A stretch of 43,656 bases of DNA, from positions 1 through 43,656 of the forward strand of contig CADACD010000020.1 in NCBI GenBank assembly GCA_902786365.1. Reading direction: 5' to 3'. Origin of the DNA: an uncultured Lachnospiraceae bacterium. GTDB taxonomy: Bacteria; Bacillota; Clostridia; Lachnospirales; Lachnospiraceae. This document shows, one piece after another, positions 7,534 to 16,395 of this stretch. Made by a program: the position numbers and the translations under genes. The notes beneath the pieces were generated by a model. It saw only the letters and a program-made list of their open reading frames with translations. It ran no database searches and was not told the origin of the DNA. Numbering within the stretch: the stretch's first letter is position 1; each line of letters starts with the position of its first letter.

Positions 7534-9633
7534 CTACTGAGAAATAATGCCTATTCCTAATATGTGTCTTTTGACATATAACATATCAACAAGATCAATT
7601 GTACCAGATTTATTGATATCTCCTGCCAAAAGATTTGCTTCTGTCAAATGGATGATTCCCAATATATGTCGTTTCTGGTATAACATATCAACAATATTAA
7701 TTTCACCATCTCCATTGATATCTCCATAAATGACACATATATACTGCTTTACTGTTTGTCCTGCTTCATTTTGGACTTTCACACTCATTCCTGTTTTGAC
7801 ACTTCCTGCTGATTCAGTTCTTCCATTTGAATTGCATATCTGAATTGTGCAATTGTTAAGTTCAAATGACTCTTTTACTTGATTAATCTCTGTACCCACT
7901 GCTATTCCTGTAAGATACGTTCCATCTACTATTGTATAAGTTGTAGAATATTTTGGTTCACTTACCGTGGTTGGTTTTTCTGTTGTTGTCTGTTCCTGTG
8001 TGGTTGTATCCGGCTCAGTAGGTTTTTCTGCTTCACTTCTTACTACATTGATAGTATATGTCCTGGTATCACCATTCGCTGCTTTCACAACAACTTTCAC
8101 TGTATTAACTCCCACTTTTAATGCTATATTTCCTGTTCCTGTAACTTTGGAATTGCTATCAGCTGCTGTTGCATTTACGTTGATACTTGTTACATTATTT
8201 TTAACTACCAGGTCATATTCCTGTGTAAACTTACTAAATGTTGGTGTCAGATTATATCCGTCAATAGTAAGGGTTTTAAGAATATTATTTGGACTTCCGT
8301 CACCTGTAGGACATGTACACACCGAATCCGGCATATTTTGAAATACAGGTATCTTAAATACCAAACCAATATTCTTTTTCATATTATCTGTATATGCATT
8401 TGCCATTTTTGCCGCTTCTGACTTTGGCGCACTTACATTTGTCATATACTGATGTGTATAAGGTGTTCCTACAAAATCAAATTTTTCATAGTATATTGTA
8501 TCCTGGCCTATGTTGATATATCCGCTTCCTATAAATTTTGCACCACCAACAATTGCTTTATATTTTGTATTCCATGGTCTTAAAGTATTTTCATCTGTCT
8601 TTGATGCATAAATTAGTCCATTTTCTATCGCTCCATATCCATTTGCAGCATAAGCACCTATATTATAAAAATTGTATAATCCTGTATAGACATTTCCTGT
8701 TGAAGGCGCATAATAACCTGTAACACCTCCTACAGTTCCCGTATACCCTACCTCCTGAATCACTCTAGAAACAAGATGATACGGACTTACCCCGGACTGT
8801 GTTGCCGCATCCATAAATGTTGCTGCATATGTTTTTCCCGGAATTGACTGTGTACCGGCCATAAAGCTTCCTGTCAGAAGAAGTTCCACATTTTCTTCCT
8901 TATGTATTGATGCATTAAATGAAAGCATCTCAAACTGAAAGATATATTTTTCATCAAGAAAATTTCTGGGATCCATGCAATATTCCACATATTCTTTTGA
9001 TGCTGCCACCCATGCATTACCATCAAAGGTAGCCCATGTTCCGGTATCCCAGTTATATGAACCTGTTTCAAGAGATTTCCATGAACTTATTGAATTTTTC
9101 GAAACCAAACTTCTTCCTAACACACTCTCGCCATCAACTGCATCTGACCATTTATATGAGAGATTATCTGCCACAAATACCCATTTTGGATATTTTGCAT
9201 GAAGTTCCCGCAACTTCACCTTATAACTTTCAGGGAATCCCTGACTTGCAAGATATTTTTCAAACTCGCCATCTGTTACGTACGAAATAGTGTTCACATC
9301 TACATATGCACTATGCATAAATCCTGTAAGTTCTGTTCCTGAATATGTAAATTTTATTTTATACCATAATGCGCCATCACTTGCATTACTCTCACCTATA
9401 ATCCTGACACTGTGTCCCACATTCAACTGAACATTATTTCCATTATATGTCAATTTGCTGTAAGAAGTACCTGCTCCCGTTCTCACATTCACATATGTCC
9501 CATTCACAGTTCCATCCTTTTCTTCATATGCGTGGATTTTCCAGTACTCAGAATTGATTATGATACATAGTGTTATAACCGAAATTAAAAAGGTAATTAA
9601 TATTTTCTTTTTCTGACTAACCATTAACACCAT
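7534..9633 (-). CDS. secreted glucosaminidase with SH3 and dockerin domains
   Basis: A peptidoglycan hydrolase of about 699 aa. It has an N-terminal membrane/signal segment (about 10-28), a bacterial SH3-like domain (45-115; GTYVNVRTGAGTSYSKL), a glucosaminidase domain of the PF01832 type (about 245-400) with the likely catalytic Glu in SRVIQEVG, a cadherin-like sandwich (455-540), and a Thr/Pro/Glu linker. The C terminus is a dockerin with two calcium loops, DINGDGEINIVD and DINKSGTIDLVD, each followed by MLYxKRHILGI. The in-frame GTG at 9639 abuts AAAGG; the ATG at 9633 has better spacing. It begins 32 nt after the purD stop codon and may share that transcript. It probably cleaves beta-N-acetylglucosaminyl bonds in the wall and docks onto the cohesin protein encoded next. 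Confidence 0.88.
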   Translation of the reverse strand: MVLMVSQKKKILITFLISVITLCIIINSEYWKIHAYEEKDGTVNGTYVNVRTGAGTSYSKLTYNGNNVQLNVGHSVRIIGESNASDGALWYKIKFTYSGTELTGFMHSAYVDVNTISYVTDGEFEKYLASQGFPESYKVKLRELHAKYPKWVFVADNLSYKWSDAVDGESVLGRSLVSKNSISSWKSLETGSYNWDTGTWATFDGNAWVAASKEYVEYCMDPRNFLDEKYIFQFEMLSFNASIHKEENVELLLTGSFMAGTQSIPGKTYAATFMDAATQSGVSPYHLVSRVIQEVGYTGTVGGVTGYYAPSTGNVYTGLYNFYNIGAYAANGYGAIENGLIYASKTDENTLRPWNTKYKAIVGGAKFIGSGYINIGQDTIYYEKFDFVGTPYTHQYMTNVSAPKSEAAKMANAYTDNMKKNIGLVFKIPVFQNMPDSVCTCPTGDGSPNNILKTLTIDGYNLTPTFSKFTQEYDLVVKNNVTSINVNATAADSNSKVTGTGNIALKVGVNTVKVVVKAANGDTRTYTINVVRSEAEKPTEPDTTTQEQTTTEKPTTVSEPKYSTTYTIVDGTYLTGIAVGTEINQVKESFELNNCTIQICNSNGRTESAGSVKTGMSVKVQNEAGQTVKQYICVIYGDINGDGEINIVDMLYQKRHILGIIHLTEANLLAGDINKSGTIDLVDMLYVKRHILGIGIISQ

Positions 9634-9665
9634 CAGCACCTTTCGTACATCATAATAAGTAAAGA

Positions 9666-10937
9666 CTATGCTTCATCTATCGCTTTTCCTATATCGTTTC
9701 TCATATATTTATTATCAAATTCAATCCACTTTGTTGCTTCATATGCATTTTGCCTTGCTGTTTTCAAATCTGTTCCTGTTGCCGTAACCCCAAGAACTCT
9801 TCCACCATTTGTCACAAACTTACCATCTGATAACTTTGTCCCTGCATGGAACACAAAATAAGAATCTTGTCCATCAAATTTCTCTAGACCTTTTATCTCA
9901 AATCCTTTTTCATACTTTACAGGGTATCCATCTGATGCCAATACGACACATACAGCCGCATTATCCTCAAATTCAAGTTCTACATCGTTAAGAGTTCCAT
10001 CGATACATGCTTCAAAAACATCCACAATATCATTCTTCATTCTAGGAAGAACTACCTGTGTCTCCGGATCCCCAAATCGTGCATTATATTCGAGCACCTT
10101 TGGTCCATCTTTTGTAAGCATAAGTCCAAAGAATATAATTCCTTTAAAATCTCTTCCTTCTGCTTTCATCGCATCAACTGTCGGCTGATAGATATATTTT
10201 TGACAAAATTTATCCACTTCCTCTGTATAGAACGGACTAGGTGAAAATGTTCCCATTCCACCTGTATTGAGTCCTGTATCGCCATCCCCTGCTCTTTTAT
10301 GGTCCTGAGCAGATGTCATTATTTTGATTGTATTTCCATCCACAAATGAAAGCACTGACACTTCGCGACCTGTCATAAATTCTTCTACAACAATCGTATT
10401 ACCTGCTGACCCAAACTGTTTGTCAAGCATCAATGTTTTGACACCATCCATAGCTTCTTCTTTTGTACTACATATCAATACACCTTTTCCGAGTGCAAGA
10501 CCATCTGCCTTTAACACTATCGGATATTTTGAATTCTCAAGATATTCCATCGCTTTCTGTGGAGAATCAAATGTCTCATAACCTGCTGTAGGAATGTTGT
10601 ACTTTTTCATTAAATCCTTCGAAAATGCCTTCGAACCTTCAAGGATAGCAGCATTCTTTCTTGGTCCGAACACTCTCAAACCTGCTTTTTCAAATTCATC
10701 AACAACTCCGCCTACGAGTGGATCATCCATACCTATGATTGTCAAATCTATCTCTTCATTTTTTGCAAATTCTACAAGTTTGTCAAACTCCATTGCACCT
10801 ATATCCACACACTGTGCAATCTGTGAAATACCGGCATTTCCCGGAGCACAATATATCTTGTCAACTTTTTCACTTTGAGCGACTTTCCATGCAATGGCAT
10901 GTTCACGTCCGCCACTTCCTACTATCAAAACTTTCAT
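9666..10937 (-). CDS. purD: phosphoribosylamine-glycine ligase (GAR synthetase)
   Basis: Second step of de novo purine synthesis: phosphoribosylamine + glycine + ATP gives GAR. The 423-aa length is normal. The N-terminal GSGGREHAIAWK motif, the ATP-grasp region (KADGLALGKGVLI, VVEEFMTGREVSVLSF), and the NARFGDPETQ signature support the call. GGAGG lies 8 nt before the ATG. It follows purN by about 30 nt and is the last purine gene of the cluster. Confidence 0.97.
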   Translation of the reverse strand: MKVLIVGSGGREHAIAWKVAQSEKVDKIYCAPGNAGISQIAQCVDIGAMEFDKLVEFAKNEEIDLTIIGMDDPLVGGVVDEFEKAGLRVFGPRKNAAILEGSKAFSKDLMKKYNIPTAGYETFDSPQKAMEYLENSKYPIVLKADGLALGKGVLICSTKEEAMDGVKTLMLDKQFGSAGNTIVVEEFMTGREVSVLSFVDGNTIKIMTSAQDHKRAGDGDTGLNTGGMGTFSPSPFYTEEVDKFCQKYIYQPTVDAMKAEGRDFKGIIFFGLMLTKDGPKVLEYNARFGDPETQVVLPRMKNDIVDVFEACIDGTLNDVELEFEDNAAVCVVLASDGYPVKYEKGFEIKGLEKFDGQDSYFVFHAGTKLSDGKFVTNGGRVLGVTATGTDLKTARQNAYEATKWIEFDNKYMRNDIGKAIDEA

Positions 10938-10968
10938 TTATGAATCCTCCAATATCGACCAAATTTCT

Positions 10969-11595
10969 TTATTCCTGAATTTTAACTTTCCCATCAATCA
11001 CTTGCACTTTTCCGTTTGCAATAAGATTAATCGCTTCCGGCATAATCTTCCATTCTGCCTCTTCCATGACCCTTCTCTGCAAAATTTCCGGAGTATCTCC
11101 CCATTTTACTTCAACAGCCTTCTGCATAATGATTGGGCCTGTATCTGTTCCTGCATCAACAAAATGCACGGTTGCACCAGTGAGTTTCACACCTCTTTTT
11201 AATACTTCTTCATGAACATGAAGTCCATAATATCCCGTTCCACAAAATGAAGGGATAAGCGCCGGATGTATATTGATAATCCTGTTTTCATATTTATCTA
11301 TCAACTCTGCCGGAAGAACTACCATACAACCTGCCAGTACAATCAAATCAAGCTGATACTCATCAAGTTTCTTAATTAATGCCTTATTAAAATCTTCACG
11401 TTTTTCAAATGTTTTTGGCGAAATGCACAAATTATCGATATTATTTTTCTTCGCTCTTGTAAGTGCATATGCATTTGGATTATTGCTTATCACAATCTCT
11501 ATTGATGTATTGGTTATCATACCAGTGTTAACAGCATCGATAATCGCCTGAAGATTTGTTCCTCCACCTGATACTAAAACACCGACTCTTAGCAT
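10969..11595 (-). CDS. purN: phosphoribosylglycinamide formyltransferase
   Basis: Third step of purine synthesis, transferring a formyl group from 10-formyl-THF to GAR. The 208 aa contain [13 protein letters not shown] (phosphate binding), the catalytic [10 protein letters not shown] segment and [13 protein letters not shown]. The start codon lies inside the end of purM: the two genes overlap by 7 nt (ATGCTAA), so translation is probably coupled; GGAG sits within the purM coding end. Confidence 0.97.
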   Translation of the reverse strand: MLRVGVLVSGGGTNLQAIIDAVNTGMITNTSIEIVISNNPNAYALTRAKKNNIDNLCISPKTFEKREDFNKALIKKLDEYQLDLIVLAGCMVVLPAELIDKYENRIINIHPALIPSFCGTGYYGLHVHEEVLKRGVKLTGATVHFVDAGTDTGPIIMQKAVEVKWGDTPEILQRRVMEEAEWKIMPEAINLIANGKVQVIDGKVKIQE

Positions 11596-12614
11596 AATGT
11601 AACTCCTTTTTCACCACTAATCGTGTTTCCTATAACAAATCCTTTCTCGCCTGCTGCGCTGATGGCTGCAAGTGTCTTGTCCACATCTGCCGAATTGATT
11701 GCAAGCACCATTCCAATACCCATGTTAAATGTATTGTACATCATGTGCTCTGCTATATCTCCATCTGTAGATAACATCTTAAAGATTGGAGGAATCTCAT
11801 AACTGTCCTTCTTCACTTCAGCTCTGATTCCATCAGGAAGCATTCTTGGAATATTTTCGTAAAATCCACCGCCTGTTATATGGCTGCATCCTTTTATTTT
11901 CACGCCTGACTGCTTGATTCCTTTCAATGTATTCACATATATCTTAGTTGGCTCAATTAATGCCTCACCAAGTGTTCTTCCAAGAGATTCATAGTAAGTA
12001 CCAAGTGATTCCTCATTCATCTTAAATACACTTCTCACTAATGAAAATCCATTACTATGTATACCTGATGATGCGATGCCAACCAGTGTATCTCCTGCTT
12101 TAATGTCTTTTCCAGTAATTAAATCCTTTTCATCTACCACACCTACTGCAAATCCCGCAAGGTCATACTCATCTATCGGATAGAAACCAGGCATCTCTGC
12201 TGTCTCTCCTCCTATTAATGCTGCACCTGACTGCTTACATCCGTTGGCAACACCACTGACAATGGTTGCAATCTTTTCTGGTTCATTTTTTCCACATGCA
12301 ATATAGTCTAAAAAGAATAGAGGTTCTCCGCCTGCACAAGCAATATCATTTACACACATAGCAACGCAGTCAATTCCTACTGTATCATGCTTATCCATCA
12401 AAAATGCAACCTTCAGCTTTGTTCCCACTCCGTCTGTTCCTGAAACAAGTGTAGGATTCTCCATGTTTTTGAACGCCGCCATAGAAAATGCGCCTGAAAA
12501 TCCTCCAATATTAGTGAGAACTTCCGGTCTCATTGTACCTTTCACATGCTCCTTCATTAACTCTACTGACTTGTAACCTGCCTCAATGTCCACTCCGGCT
12601 TTCTTGTAATCCAT
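11589..12614 (-). CDS. purM: phosphoribosylformylglycinamidine cyclo-ligase (AIR synthetase)
   Basis: Fifth step of purine synthesis, closing FGAM to AIR with ATP. About 341 aa, with [13 protein letters not shown] near residue 65 and [11 protein letters not shown] near 135, both typical of PurM. I prefer ATG at 12614 ([13 protein letters not shown]); a TTG at 12623 is in frame. Neither has a strong ribosome binding site. It overlaps purN by 7 nt. A gap of about 280 nt separates it from purE, so purMND may have an additional promoter. Confidence 0.96.
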   Translation of the reverse strand: MDYKKAGVDIEAGYKSVELMKEHVKGTMRPEVLTNIGGFSGAFSMAAFKNMENPTLVSGTDGVGTKLKVAFLMDKHDTVGIDCVAMCVNDIACAGGEPLFFLDYIACGKNEPEKIATIVSGVANGCKQSGAALIGGETAEMPGFYPIDEYDLAGFAVGVVDEKDLITGKDIKAGDTLVGIASSGIHSNGFSLVRSVFKMNEESLGTYYESLGRTLGEALIEPTKIYVNTLKGIKQSGVKIKGCSHITGGGFYENIPRMLPDGIRAEVKKDSYEIPPIFKMLSTDGDIAEHMMYNTFNMGIGMVLAINSADVDKTLAAISAAGEKGFVIGNTISGEKGVTLC

Positions 12615-12892
12615 CTTTTTCAACCATACATATTATATAATTTTATATTTGTCCAAACCCGGAAAATCATTCCTTTTTTAAGATTTTTAATCTTATTTTG
12701 AACTAATTGTTAATTATATAAACATGCCTTCCTTTCTTTATACTTAATTTATATTAATATAATCTCATCTGTGTTTTACATAGTGATTATATCGTCTTTA
12801 ATTTTATCCTCTTTGATTTCACTGTTTCAACATCAATTGAAACTTTTATATCAAACAGGCCAATTTTTTACTTCATTGTTTCTCAGATTATA
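12615..12892. other. purE-purM intergenic region
   Basis: AT-rich stretch with no gene. It holds a 7-bp stem (gtttcaa / ttgaaac, 12824-12843) about 50 nt after the purE stop, without a U-tract on the minus strand, and a short aagatt/aatctt hairpin near 12680. I saw no clear purine riboswitch or strong promoter for purM. Confidence 0.5.
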
Positions 12893-13408
12893 TTATTTCA
12901 TCTGTTTTAAATACTCTGCATACCCGATATCTTCCAATTTTCTTGCTTTCTCACTTACTTTATCTTTAAGTCCCTGTTTGTAATCTTTTAATTTCTTTAA
13001 AAGCTCCTCATCTGAAACTGCAAGTATCTTCGCTGCCATAAGACCGGCATTTGCCCCGCCATTGATTGCCACCGTGGCAACAGGAATTCCCTGTGGCATC
13101 TGTACTATTGAATACAAAGAATCTACTCCTCCTAACGATTTTGTATGGATAGGTACACCTACTACCGGAAGCTGGAATATCGCTGCTGCCATACCAGGTA
13201 AATGAGCTGCTCCGCCTGCTCCTGCTATGATTACTTTGATTCCTCTCTCTTCTGCCTTCGTCGCATAATCATAGAATACATCCGGCATCCTGTGTGCTGA
13301 AATAATAGTCATCTCATATTCGATACCAAAACTCTCTAAAATCTCTGCTGCTGCCTTCATTACTTCCAAATCCGAGTCGCTGCCCATTAATATTCCAACT
13401 TTTGCCAT
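12893..13408 (-). CDS. purE: 5-(carboxyamino)imidazole ribonucleotide mutase
   Basis: Class I PurE converts N5-CAIR to CAIR in purine synthesis. The 171-aa sequence has the phosphate-binding [20 protein letters not shown] with the catalytic His, and [16 protein letters not shown] precedes the ATG and a strong promoter lies 35-60 nt upstream. It is the first gene of the purine cluster; no purK is present in the window. Confidence 0.97.
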   Translation of the reverse strand: MAKVGILMGSDSDLEVMKAAAEILESFGIEYEMTIISAHRMPDVFYDYATKAEERGIKVIIAGAGGAAHLPGMAAAIFQLPVVGVPIHTKSLGGVDSLYSIVQMPQGIPVATVAINGGANAGLMAAKILAVSDEELLKKLKDYKQGLKDKVSEKARKLEDIGYAEYLKQMK

Positions 13409-13441
13409 AATAATTTTCTCCTTTTTTGCTTAATATAATCT

Positions 13442-13470
13442 ATTTTACTAGTTAACTTCTCCATAGTCAA
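13442..13470 (-). promoter_or_regulatory. purE promoter
   Basis: The minus strand has TTGACT (13470-13465), a 17-nt spacer and TAAAAT (13447-13442), about 34 nt before the purE ATG. The leader is too short for a riboswitch, so control by a protein repressor is more likely. Confidence 0.7.
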
Positions 13471-13507
13471 TCAGTTTATTATAACTTGTTACTATCCGTG
13501 TCATAAC

Positions 13508-13831
13508 TCAAATCATCATACCTATCATTATGATTGCACACATTGCAATCCACAAAATGGCACTGCTTATGCTTCCAATCCACGAAAACAGGTAAAATTT
13601 GTCTTTTTCTCCAAAACTTCTAAGTCCAACTATCACTCCTGCCATCGAAAACCCAAAAGAAAATGTTCCTATCAGTCCCACTGCTGCCCCGGCATTTCCT
13701 TCTTTTTTATAGGACAATGTAATTCCAGTTATCAGTAATATAAGTGCTATTACCGCAAGTATCGTCGAAACAATTCCGCCTCTTGTATTCAATTTCGTTG
13801 TAAATGTATATCCATGTCTTTCTGTTCTCAA
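13508..13831 (-). CDS. small integral membrane protein, DUF6142-like
   Basis: A 107-aa protein with a polar, basic N terminus (RHGYTFTTKLNTRGG) and about three membrane helices (residues 20-40, 50-72, 85-106). Pattern and length resemble the DUF6142 family common in Lachnospiraceae (a [KR]GxxSTIL start and GLRSFxEKDKFYLFS before the last helix). It starts at TTG (13831), with AGGAAAAAG upstream; no better start is in frame. Function is unknown. It lies between purE and vanZ on the same strand. Confidence 0.75.
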   Translation of the reverse strand: MRTERHGYTFTTKLNTRGGIVSTILAVIALILLITGITLSYKKEGNAGAAVGLIGTFSFGFSMAGVIVGLRSFGEKDKFYLFSWIGSISSAILWIAMCAIIMIGMMI

Positions 13832-13942
13832 TTTCTTTTTCCTGTATTAATCAATTGCAACATTTCCATTTCTGCTTTTTCAGATACTATGCATTAATCA
13901 ATACATTCATTTTTCCTTTCTCTTGCTATTTTAATCTTTTAC

Positions 13943-14410
13943 TTAGGATTTTAGTAATTTTCCAAATATCCATAATATACGGTAAATGACGCCTCCCAAA
14001 AATCCCCCTGCTGTATTCAAAATCAAGTCATCCACATCAAAAATACCTATTTTAAAGTATAGCTGAACTGTTTCAATACACAAACTGAATAGCAGCGTAA
14101 GCAGTGTAACCTTGAGAATCAAAAATTTCTTACTGTTTAATTCAGCCGCCTGATATAACCCAAATGGAAGAAAACATATTACATTTCCAAATAAATTGAG
14201 CACGGCCTTTGTATTTGATTCCGTTCCAATTAAATAATAAAATCTCTTAATCTCAGCGAATGGTTTAAGATTATATCTGTAATTTTCTGTAACTGTTCTT
14301 CCAAAGCTCTCTGACATAAGAAGTATATAGAGCGCCACTGCCATATATATGATAAACAACAAACGGCTAACAATCATTAGCCGTTTGTTATTCTCTTTAC
14401 TCTTTGCCAT
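13943..14410 (-). CDS. VanZ-family membrane protein
   Basis: A 155-aa protein with four predicted membrane helices (about 14-30, 70-85, 95-115, 130-150). It has VanZ-family features: NLFGNVICFLPFGLY and the FDVDDLILNTAGGFLGG signature. VanZ relatives affect teicoplanin resistance or cell-envelope properties, but this short stand-alone form has no established role. The ATG overlaps the stop of the 49-aa gene upstream as TAATG, so the two are translationally coupled. A perfect 13-bp inverted repeat lies within its first codons (14358-14389). Confidence 0.85.
   Translation of the reverse strand: MAKSKENNKRLMIVSRLLFIIYMAVALYILLMSESFGRTVTENYRYNLKPFAEIKRFYYLIGTESNTKAVLNLFGNVICFLPFGLYQAAELNSKKFLILKVTLLTLLFSLCIETVQLYFKIGIFDVDDLILNTAGGFLGGVIYRILWIFGKLLKS
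14358..14389 (-). repeat. 13-bp perfect inverted repeat inside vanZ 5' end
   Basis: Arms 14358-14370 and 14377-14389 (aacaaacggctaa / ttagccgtttgtt) are perfect complements with a 6-nt loop. They fall on codons about 8-18 of the vanZ gene. An ATG (Met12) lies at the loop edge. The structure could limit ribosome progress or act as an internal terminator. Confidence 0.55.
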
Positions 14411-14559
14411 TAGAATGTAATATCAGCTTTATCTTTTAAAAGCTTTGAACCACACACTATATTAAGAATTCCCACAACAATACTAAAAACAAGTACAACA
14501 ACACCTATTGCAATATTAGCTCCTCCAATATTTTTCATTGACTTATAAACTTTTTCCAT
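14410..14559 (-). CDS. 49-residue single-pass membrane peptide
   Basis: Reading from ATG 14559 gives a 49-aa peptide: MEKVYKSMKNIGG at the N terminus, one hydrophobic helix (about residues 15-37), then a Lys/Asp tail ending KADITF. GGAGG lies 9-10 nt before the ATG. The stop TAA overlaps the vanZ ATG by one base (TAATG), so both are probably made from one message. The coupling and the good ribosome binding site are the main reasons to accept this very short gene. Function unknown. Confidence 0.75.
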   Translation of the reverse strand: MEKVYKSMKNIGGANIAIGVVVLVFSIVVGILNIVCGSKLLKDKADITF

Positions 14560-14602
14560 TGATATATACCTCCAATATAATTAATATAAATTACTTTTAT
14601 TA

Positions 14603-14623
14603 TTGCTTCTCGCTGAAGGGCAA
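14603..14623 (-). terminator. weak hairpin behind pyrE
   Basis: ttgc/gcaa and ttc/gaa pair around a gctc-type loop directly after the pyrE stop codon. It carries the same gcttctcgc-gaag motif as 7413-7430. There is no clear U-tract. Confidence 0.35.
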
Positions 14624-14624
14624 T

Positions 14625-15299
14625 TTATTTTACACCATACTGTTCATAATATGCATCAATTGCCTTTTTTAATTCATCATCTATCACAACTTTTCCTTTA
14701 TATTCTTTATTATAAAGATGCTCTACAACTTCGGCCATGGTCACGATTGCAGTTGTCTCAATCCCATAATTTTCTTTAATCTCATCAAGTGCACTTTTAT
14801 CGCCCTGACCTCTTTCCATTCTGTCAACAGAGACAACAAGACCTTTTATTTCAACATTTCCCTGTGCATTAATGATCGGAAGTGTCTCATTAATAGAAGT
14901 TCCTGCAGTTGTGACATCTTCTATGATGACAATTCTGTCTCCATCTTCTATAGGACTTCCAAGCAGGATTCCCTTATCTCCATGATCCTTTATCTCTTTA
15001 CGGTTTGAACAGTATTTAATGTCTGCACCATATAAATTGCTTATTCTCATCGTTGTGGCAACTGAAAGCGGAATTCCTTTGTATGCCGGTCCAAATAACA
15101 CATCAAAATCTAGACCATATTTATCATTTATTGCTTTAGCATAATATTCACCAAGTTTCACAAGTTGGGCACCTGTTCTATAAAATCCTGTATTAACAAA
15201 AAATGGTGTCTTACGTCCACTCTTCGTCACAAAATCTCCAAATTTCAAAACGTTACAGTCTACCATAAACTCGATAAACTCTTTTTTATACTGTTCCAT
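14625..15299 (-). CDS. pyrE: orotate phosphoribosyltransferase
   Basis: Converts orotate + PRPP to OMP in pyrimidine synthesis. 224 aa, with the PRPP-binding motif IVIIEDVTTAGTSI near residue 125 and FGPAYKGIPLSV near 70, both typical of PyrE. GGAG precedes the ATG. It is the last gene of the pyr cluster but is separated from pyrD by 141 nt, where a consensus-like promoter of its own is found. Confidence 0.96.
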   Translation of the reverse strand: MEQYKKEFIEFMVDCNVLKFGDFVTKSGRKTPFFVNTGFYRTGAQLVKLGEYYAKAINDKYGLDFDVLFGPAYKGIPLSVATTMRISNLYGADIKYCSNRKEIKDHGDKGILLGSPIEDGDRIVIIEDVTTAGTSINETLPIINAQGNVEIKGLVVSVDRMERGQGDKSALDEIKENYGIETTAIVTMAEVVEHLYNKEYKGKVVIDDELKKAIDAYYEQYGVK

Positions 15300-15396
15300 G
15301 TTTATTTTCTCCTTTATTTGTCATTTTATCATTTTATAACTTTCATCATTTTCGTTCTTGATTTTTTACTACAATTCACAAGATACATAGAATTTA

Positions 15397-15425
15397 ATTG
15401 TACCATTCATGCATTTTATTTTCAA
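15397..15425 (-). promoter_or_regulatory. internal promoter before pyrE
   Basis: The minus strand has TTGAAA (15425-15420), a 17-nt spacer ending TGG (extended -10) and TACAAT (15402-15397). It gives a leader of about 90 nt containing an AATTGTA arm complementary to the -10 region DNA. Confidence 0.65.
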
Positions 15426-15440
15426 CCAAATTAAAATTAA

Positions 15441-16358
15441 CTATTTATTAACAATGCCTATCAGCTGGTTAATGTCTTCACACCCATGTGCTTTCATATA
15501 CTCTTCTATTCCCTTTACAATCTCTATTGTGGTATATGGATTATAGAAATTTGCCGTTCCAACAGAAACAGCCGTTGCACCTGCAAGTATAAATTCAAGT
15601 GCATCTTCATAGTTCGCAATACCTCCCATTCCAATGACTGGAATATCAACTGCGTTTGCAACCTGATTGACCATCCTTACAGCAACCGGTTTAATCGCAG
15701 GTCCGGAAAGTCCCCCTGTTTTGTTTGCCAATGCAAATGTCTGTCTGTTGATATCAATTTTCATTCCTGTAAGTGTGTTAATGAGCGAAACAGCATCTGC
15801 ACCACCCTCCTGTGCTGCTTTTGCCATGACGGTAATATCTGTCACATTCGGACTTAACTTCATTATGATTGGCTGTTTCGCATGCTTTTTAATTTCACTT
15901 GTAATGTGATATACTGATTTCTCATTTTGTCCAAAACCGATTCCACCTTCTTTTACATTAGGGCATGATATATTAATTTCAAGCATGTCTACCGGCTCAT
16001 TTGCAAGCCGCTTTACCACTTCAATATATTCTTCTTCTGTATGTCCACAGACATTGACAATTATTTTAGTATCATATTGTTTCAAAAACGGAATGTCTCT
16101 TTTTACAAATACATCAATTCCTGGATTTTGGAGCCCGATTGCATTTAACATTCCTCCATGTGTCTCCGCTATTCTTGGTGTAGGATTTCCCTCCCATGCC
16201 ACATTTGCGACACCTTTTGTCACGACAGCACCCAGTTGATTCAAATCAACAAATTCACTATATTCCATACCAGAACCAAATGTTCCCGATGCAGTCATAA
16301 CGGGATTTTTCAGTTCGACTCCTGCTATATTTACCTTTGTATTCAACATTGCACCCAT
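15441..16358 (-). CDS. pyrD: dihydroorotate dehydrogenase B, catalytic subunit
   Basis: Class 1B enzyme oxidising dihydroorotate to orotate, with electrons passed to NAD via PyrK. 305 aa, FMN-binding TIM barrel; ASGTFGSG at the N terminus, the active-site cysteine in NISCPNVKEGG, and VIGMGGIANYEDALEF for FMN phosphate binding. ATG at 16358 has GGAAAGG upstream; an internal ATG three codons on is also possible. It follows pyrK by about 37 nt, and pairing with pyrK confirms type 1B. Confidence 0.96.
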   Translation of the reverse strand: MGAMLNTKVNIAGVELKNPVMTASGTFGSGMEYSEFVDLNQLGAVVTKGVANVAWEGNPTPRIAETHGGMLNAIGLQNPGIDVFVKRDIPFLKQYDTKIIVNVCGHTEEEYIEVVKRLANEPVDMLEINISCPNVKEGGIGFGQNEKSVYHITSEIKKHAKQPIIMKLSPNVTDITVMAKAAQEGGADAVSLINTLTGMKIDINRQTFALANKTGGLSGPAIKPVAVRMVNQVANAVDIPVIGMGGIANYEDALEFILAGATAVSVGTANFYNPYTTIEIVKGIEEYMKAHGCEDINQLIGIVNK

Positions 16359-16395
16359 GCATTATCCTTTCCTATTATCTGATAACAATCAAAAT

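Noticed and set aside
8874-9071. Minus-strand 65-codon frame inside the glucosaminidase gene
   Set aside because: Shadow frame of a gene with clear domains in the other frame.
5432-9633. Cellulosome or polysaccharide-degradation locus
   Set aside because: Cohesin and dockerin are present, but there are no glycoside hydrolases for plant polymers, CBMs or multi-cohesin scaffoldins; the only enzyme is a peptidoglycan hydrolase.
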